Origin: Ruminococcus sp. UBA3280
GTDB lineage: Bacteria > Bacillota > Clostridia > Oscillospirales > Ruminococcaceae
Direction: 5' to 3'
DNA: 64,000 bases
Assembly (NCBI GenBank): GCA_002362175.1
Contig: DETU01000001.1
Coordinates: 19,397-83,396, forward strand
The translations under genes and the position numbers were made by a program. This document shows positions 61,252-64,000 of the stretch, in pieces; position 1 is the first letter of the stretch; every line of letters starts with the position of its first letter. The notes under the pieces were generated by a model that was not told where the DNA came from, made no database searches, and was given only the letters and a program-made list of their open reading frames with translations.

Positions 61252-62175
61252 TTAAACCTCCATGTCCATGTAACGAGCCATGCCGATAAGACCTTTTAGT
61301 GATATATCATCGTTATCATAGGCATTAGAAAACAGGTTTATCGCCCCCCTGAGAGCCTGCGGAGTACGGGCAATCTTCAGCAGAAAATCAATCTCCTCGT
61401 CCATTTTTTCAGCCTGCAGAACGGGAAAAAGTTTGCAGATATCATCACGCTGAATTTCGCTGTTTGTGTAGATTTTACGTTGTTTCGTGCGGTTTGCAAT
61501 CTGTGCGAACTCCGCTTTTTTTCCGCCCATTCGCGTTATCGTTTCGGCGTTTCCGATGAAGCAGATTCCGAGCGTCTGCCCCCTGTCGTTGAAGTAGTCG
61601 GAAAAGCTCCGCAGCACCTCAATCGCCTTGACGGTCAGGTGCTGTGCCTCATCAAAAATCAGAATTTTTCCGTCCGAAAGCTTGCCGACAATCGAGTGCC
61701 AGAGTTCGTTATTGGACTTCTCCTGACCCGCACCGATTCGGTCGGCTATCGTTTTCAGAAGACTTTTTGTATTGGTCAGACATGGATTTATAGGTATTAA
61801 AAAACTGCTTGACGGATTGTCCGCCACGAACTTTTGTGCTGCTTTTGTCTTGCCGATTCCCGCATCACCGCAGACAACCGCCAGTCCGCCTTTTTTCTGA
61901 CATAACGCGATTGTCACGTAGACCTGTTCCGAAATGCTTGTTTCTGCGTACCCGATTTCCGAATATGCAAGTTTTGCTTTTTCCTTGATCTCAAAGTAGT
62001 TTGCCAGCGTATCAAAAATCTTTTGCGGATTTGCGTTATACTTTCCGTTTTTCAGTTGCGAAAGCGATGCACCGGATACACCAATTAGTTGACCAACTGC
62101 GTTCTGGCTCAGTTTTTTCTCACTTTTTAGTGCCTCCACCTTACCAAGAAGTTCCATCTGTTCATTTGTATACAT
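61252..62175 (-). CDS. MuB-like transposition ATPase
   Basis: The 307-residue AAA+ protein begins with a helix-turn-helix (KLSQNAVGQLIGVSGASLSQ) and has Walker A GDAGIGKTKA (about residue 107), Walker B ILIFDEAQHL and a FIGNAETITRMGG sensor region. MuB coats target DNA and delivers it to the transposase, and gives target immunity. It follows the transposase by 2 nt, as in Mu. AAGGAG precedes ATG 62175. Confidence 0.93.
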   Translation of the reverse strand: MYTNEQMELLGKVEALKSEKKLSQNAVGQLIGVSGASLSQLKNGKYNANPQKIFDTLANYFEIKEKAKLAYSEIGYAETSISEQVYVTIALCQKKGGLAVVCGDAGIGKTKAAQKFVADNPSSSFLIPINPCLTNTKSLLKTIADRIGAGQEKSNNELWHSIVGKLSDGKILIFDEAQHLTVKAIEVLRSFSDYFNDRGQTLGICFIGNAETITRMGGKKAEFAQIANRTKQRKIYTNSEIQRDDICKLFPVLQAEKMDEEIDFLLKIARTPQALRGAINLFSNAYDNDDISLKGLIGMARYMDMEV

Positions 62176-62177
62176 TT

Positions 62178-64000
62178 TTAATTATTTCTCCTTCCCTCCG
62201 CATTTTTCAACATTCTGTAGGGGTCGATTTCCGTCGCCTCCGCCCCCACCGCCATGCGTTCCGTCGGTTCTTCGTTCGCCGTAACAATGACGATATTTTT
62301 CGGAAGCCGTATCTTAAATTTGCCGGTATTTCGCCCGGAAACGTACTTCAGCCCCTCCCTCTGAGTAAGACTTGCGTCGCCCCTCAGCTCCCTCGCACGT
62401 GCCTTGACCTGCTTTACAACGTCTGCCTGTCGACGACCGAGTTCCGCAATTTTCTGCTTGTTTTCGTCAAAATATTTAAGCATCAACCAGTCGGCACACT
62501 CCCAGCTATAAAGAAATCTGTCCTCTTTGTCATATATCCTGACTACTGAAAGGTCGTCCCTGTCGTACCTCACACAAACCTCCTCACCGATATGCTGCCA
62601 CGTAATATTTTTATCGTAATACCAGATTTTTTCCCCATGATACGCAACAAAAACGCCGTCACGCTTAATTTTCTGAAAGCCCGCATTTCTCAACATCAGC
62701 AGGTCCAGAGTCTCTCTGCTTGCTTTTTTGAGTGAAGTTTCAGCAATCGAGGCGTTCCAGACCTCGATGGCGGTCATGCCCCTGAATCTCGCCTCGCCGC
62801 CGCCGTACTCGGCAACATTGAAAACGTTGTCCGCATAGTCCGAAAACGTTTCTTTAAGCTGTTTTTCCGTTTCAATGCAACCATTTTTTATATTGTTCTT
62901 CAGAATTTCGGGACGTTCCGTCACATTTCCGCCACAATAGCCATAATTTCCGCGACAAAACTGCTCTTTTATGATACGATGTACCCTCTCCACAACTTTC
63001 GCCTGTGCGTTGGTAACTTTGGCGAAAATCAGCCGTATTCCGAGTTTTTCGACTATCGTCGCGGGAATATTACCCTGCTTGTTTTTGGCTATTTTTCGGC
63101 ATTTTTGACCACCGGCGATGTCGAGCGTCGTAAATTCTCGACCGTTGTCGAAATATAGATTTTTCGGAATTCCAAACCTCATCATCGCAAACCTGAGTGC
63201 GTCGAGCGTCGAATTTGAATCAGGACTTTCAGTAATATTCCACCCTACCAAAACGCCGGATTTAACGTCGAGGACGGTCGTGATATACATACGCCTCATA
63301 TTGCCGTTTTGTTGCGTTATAACGTCAAAAGTGTAATTGTCCATGACCCAGATATCATTGGCGAAAATATCGCTTTTCCTACGATTTGCGTAAGGAATAC
63401 AGTGGTCATGAAGTGCCTTGTCACCCTCTCGGGCGTACTCCAGAACCGCCGCCGGCAAGGTTTTTATTTTTCGGCGAAAACACATCTCAGACGGCATTTC
63501 CCCCAAAAATTCGGGATATTCTTCGGTTATGTAAGCTCTCACCGTTCGATAGCACCAGCTAACAGTCGGCTTGCTCTGACTGAAATATAAACTTAAAAAA
63601 TTTTGCCAGATAACACTTTCGTCATCAAGTTTGCTCATGCCCCTGTTCCAACCACCGCGATTGTCCGCAAGTTCCGCATAAAATTCATTTTTATAGGCAG
63701 AATATTTTCTGTAGAGAATGTCCGTACTGATTTCCAAATCAGGATTTAAGTACTTCTGATGTGCAACAAAAATCCGGTCAAACTCTGTTTTGTTACTTTT
63801 TCCGTTACGTTCACCCTGCCATTGCGTAAGAATTTCAGTCCACCGTTTTATTTCAACTCTTTCCGTTTCACTCATCTCCTCAAATGCTTTTTTATTACCC
63901 TTTGAGTGATATTTTAACGGCTTTTCGCTGTCCACTTTTTCCGGCAACACACCTGCCTCCGCACGCTTCCGCCGATAATATCTAGTCTGCAAATCCTCCG
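62178..64000 (-). CDS. Mu-type DDE transposase, N-terminus cut by window edge
   Basis: The frame is open to the right edge; a TTG at 63992 is possible but its spacing to GGAGG is too short, so the N-terminus probably lies outside. Over 604 residues there is an integrase-fold core with the DDE triad: WVMDNYTFD (D218), YFDNGREF (D282) and AKVVERVHR (E335), numbered from TTG 63992. A Mu-transposase C-terminal beta-barrel (VFVAYHGEKIWYYDKN) and a Lys-rich helix (IAELGRRQADVVKQVKARA) follow. It catalyses end cleavage and strand transfer. Together with the MuB-like gene this defines the prophage as transposable. Confidence 0.93.
   Translation of the reverse strand, partial: EDLQTRYYRRKRAEAGVLPEKVDSEKPLKYHSKGNKKAFEEMSETERVEIKRWTEILTQWQGERNGKSNKTEFDRIFVAHQKYLNPDLEISTDILYRKYSAYKNEFYAELADNRGGWNRGMSKLDDESVIWQNFLSLYFSQSKPTVSWCYRTVRAYITEEYPEFLGEMPSEMCFRRKIKTLPAAVLEYAREGDKALHDHCIPYANRRKSDIFANDIWVMDNYTFDVITQQNGNMRRMYITTVLDVKSGVLVGWNITESPDSNSTLDALRFAMMRFGIPKNLYFDNGREFTTLDIAGGQKCRKIAKNKQGNIPATIVEKLGIRLIFAKVTNAQAKVVERVHRIIKEQFCRGNYGYCGGNVTERPEILKNNIKNGCIETEKQLKETFSDYADNVFNVAEYGGGEARFRGMTAIEVWNASIAETSLKKASRETLDLLMLRNAGFQKIKRDGVFVAYHGEKIWYYDKNITWQHIGEEVCVRYDRDDLSVVRIYDKEDRFLYSWECADWLMLKYFDENKQKIAELGRRQADVVKQVKARARELRGDASLTQREGLKYVSGRNTGKFKIRLPKNIVIVTANEEPTERMAVGAEATEIDPYRMLKNAEGRRNN

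Larger units (their letters stand above)
41867..64000 (-). mobile_element. Mu-like transposable siphovirus prophage, left end beyond window
   Basis: The block is one minus-strand genome: DDE transposase and MuB ATPase, small early genes, a Mor-type activator, DUF2730-like and DUF3486 proteins, a NusG paralogue, TerL, portal, MuF, scaffold, capsid, connectors, tail tube, chaperones, tape measure, Dit and Tal. This is Mu's early/middle organisation joined to a long-tailed siphovirus head-tail module. The transposase start and left end lie right of position 64000. The right end is placed between 41417 and 41867. No endolysin was recognised. All visible genes have open frames, unlike the ICE. Confidence 0.88.

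Overview
The window reads as a low-GC Firmicutes (Bacillota) chromosome, most likely a cellulosome-forming Ruminococcus-like member of the Oscillospiraceae. The support is a secreted CE2-type esterase with a dockerin segment, a second dockerin elsewhere in the window, Spo0A- and SpoIID-like domains, AGGAGG ribosome binding sites, and a Tn1549/CTn-type conjugative element typical of gut clostridia. The assignment is inference: no rRNA or tRNA gene was recognised.

Positions 1 to about 30.9 kb are the right part of an integrative conjugative element (ICE), nearly all on the minus strand. In transcription order (right to left) it holds a HTH/DUF6017 replication initiator, a Cys-rich small protein, PcfB, VirD4, a VirB2-like pilin, two DNA methyltransferases, VirB6, PrgI, VirB4, a CD1108/M23 protein, DUF4315, DUF4366, a PAPS-reductase remnant, topoisomerase III and LPD-like accessory proteins. 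The element is heavily decayed. VirB4, VirB6, VirD4, PcfB, the M23 protein, DUF4366 and the replication initiator each carry frameshifts and/or in-frame stops. Two further mobile elements sit inside transfer genes: a 7.4-kb Tn4451-like mobilizable transposon (16.3-23.7 kb) splits the pilin gene, and a 2.77-kb group II intron (24658-27427) interrupts the virD4 DEFAN motif. TopB, PrgI and the methyltransferases remain open.

Positions 30.9-41.4 kb look like host chromosome: a DUF11 repeat protein, class II fructose-bisphosphate aldolase, a lipoprotein divergent from an XRE regulator with a palindromic operator, the CE2-like dockerin esterase, three genes with SpoIID-like and peptidoglycan-binding domains, a fused MFS/spermidine synthase-like protein, an XRE regulator and a Spo0A-like protein.

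From about 41.9 kb to the right edge is a Mu-like (transposable) siphovirus prophage on the minus strand. It runs from a DDE transposase (cut by the window edge) and MuB ATPase through small regulators, a Mor-type activator, DUF3486, a NusG paralogue, terminase, portal, MuF, scaffold, capsid, connectors, tail tube, chaperones, tape measure, distal tail and tail-associated proteins. Two features stand out. The distal-tail protein ends in a complete dockerin pair, which suggests adsorption to cohesins on a cellulosomal host. The MuF minor head protein carries a C-terminal toxin-like domain followed by a small immunity-like gene in AT-richer DNA. No endolysin was found in the visible prophage.
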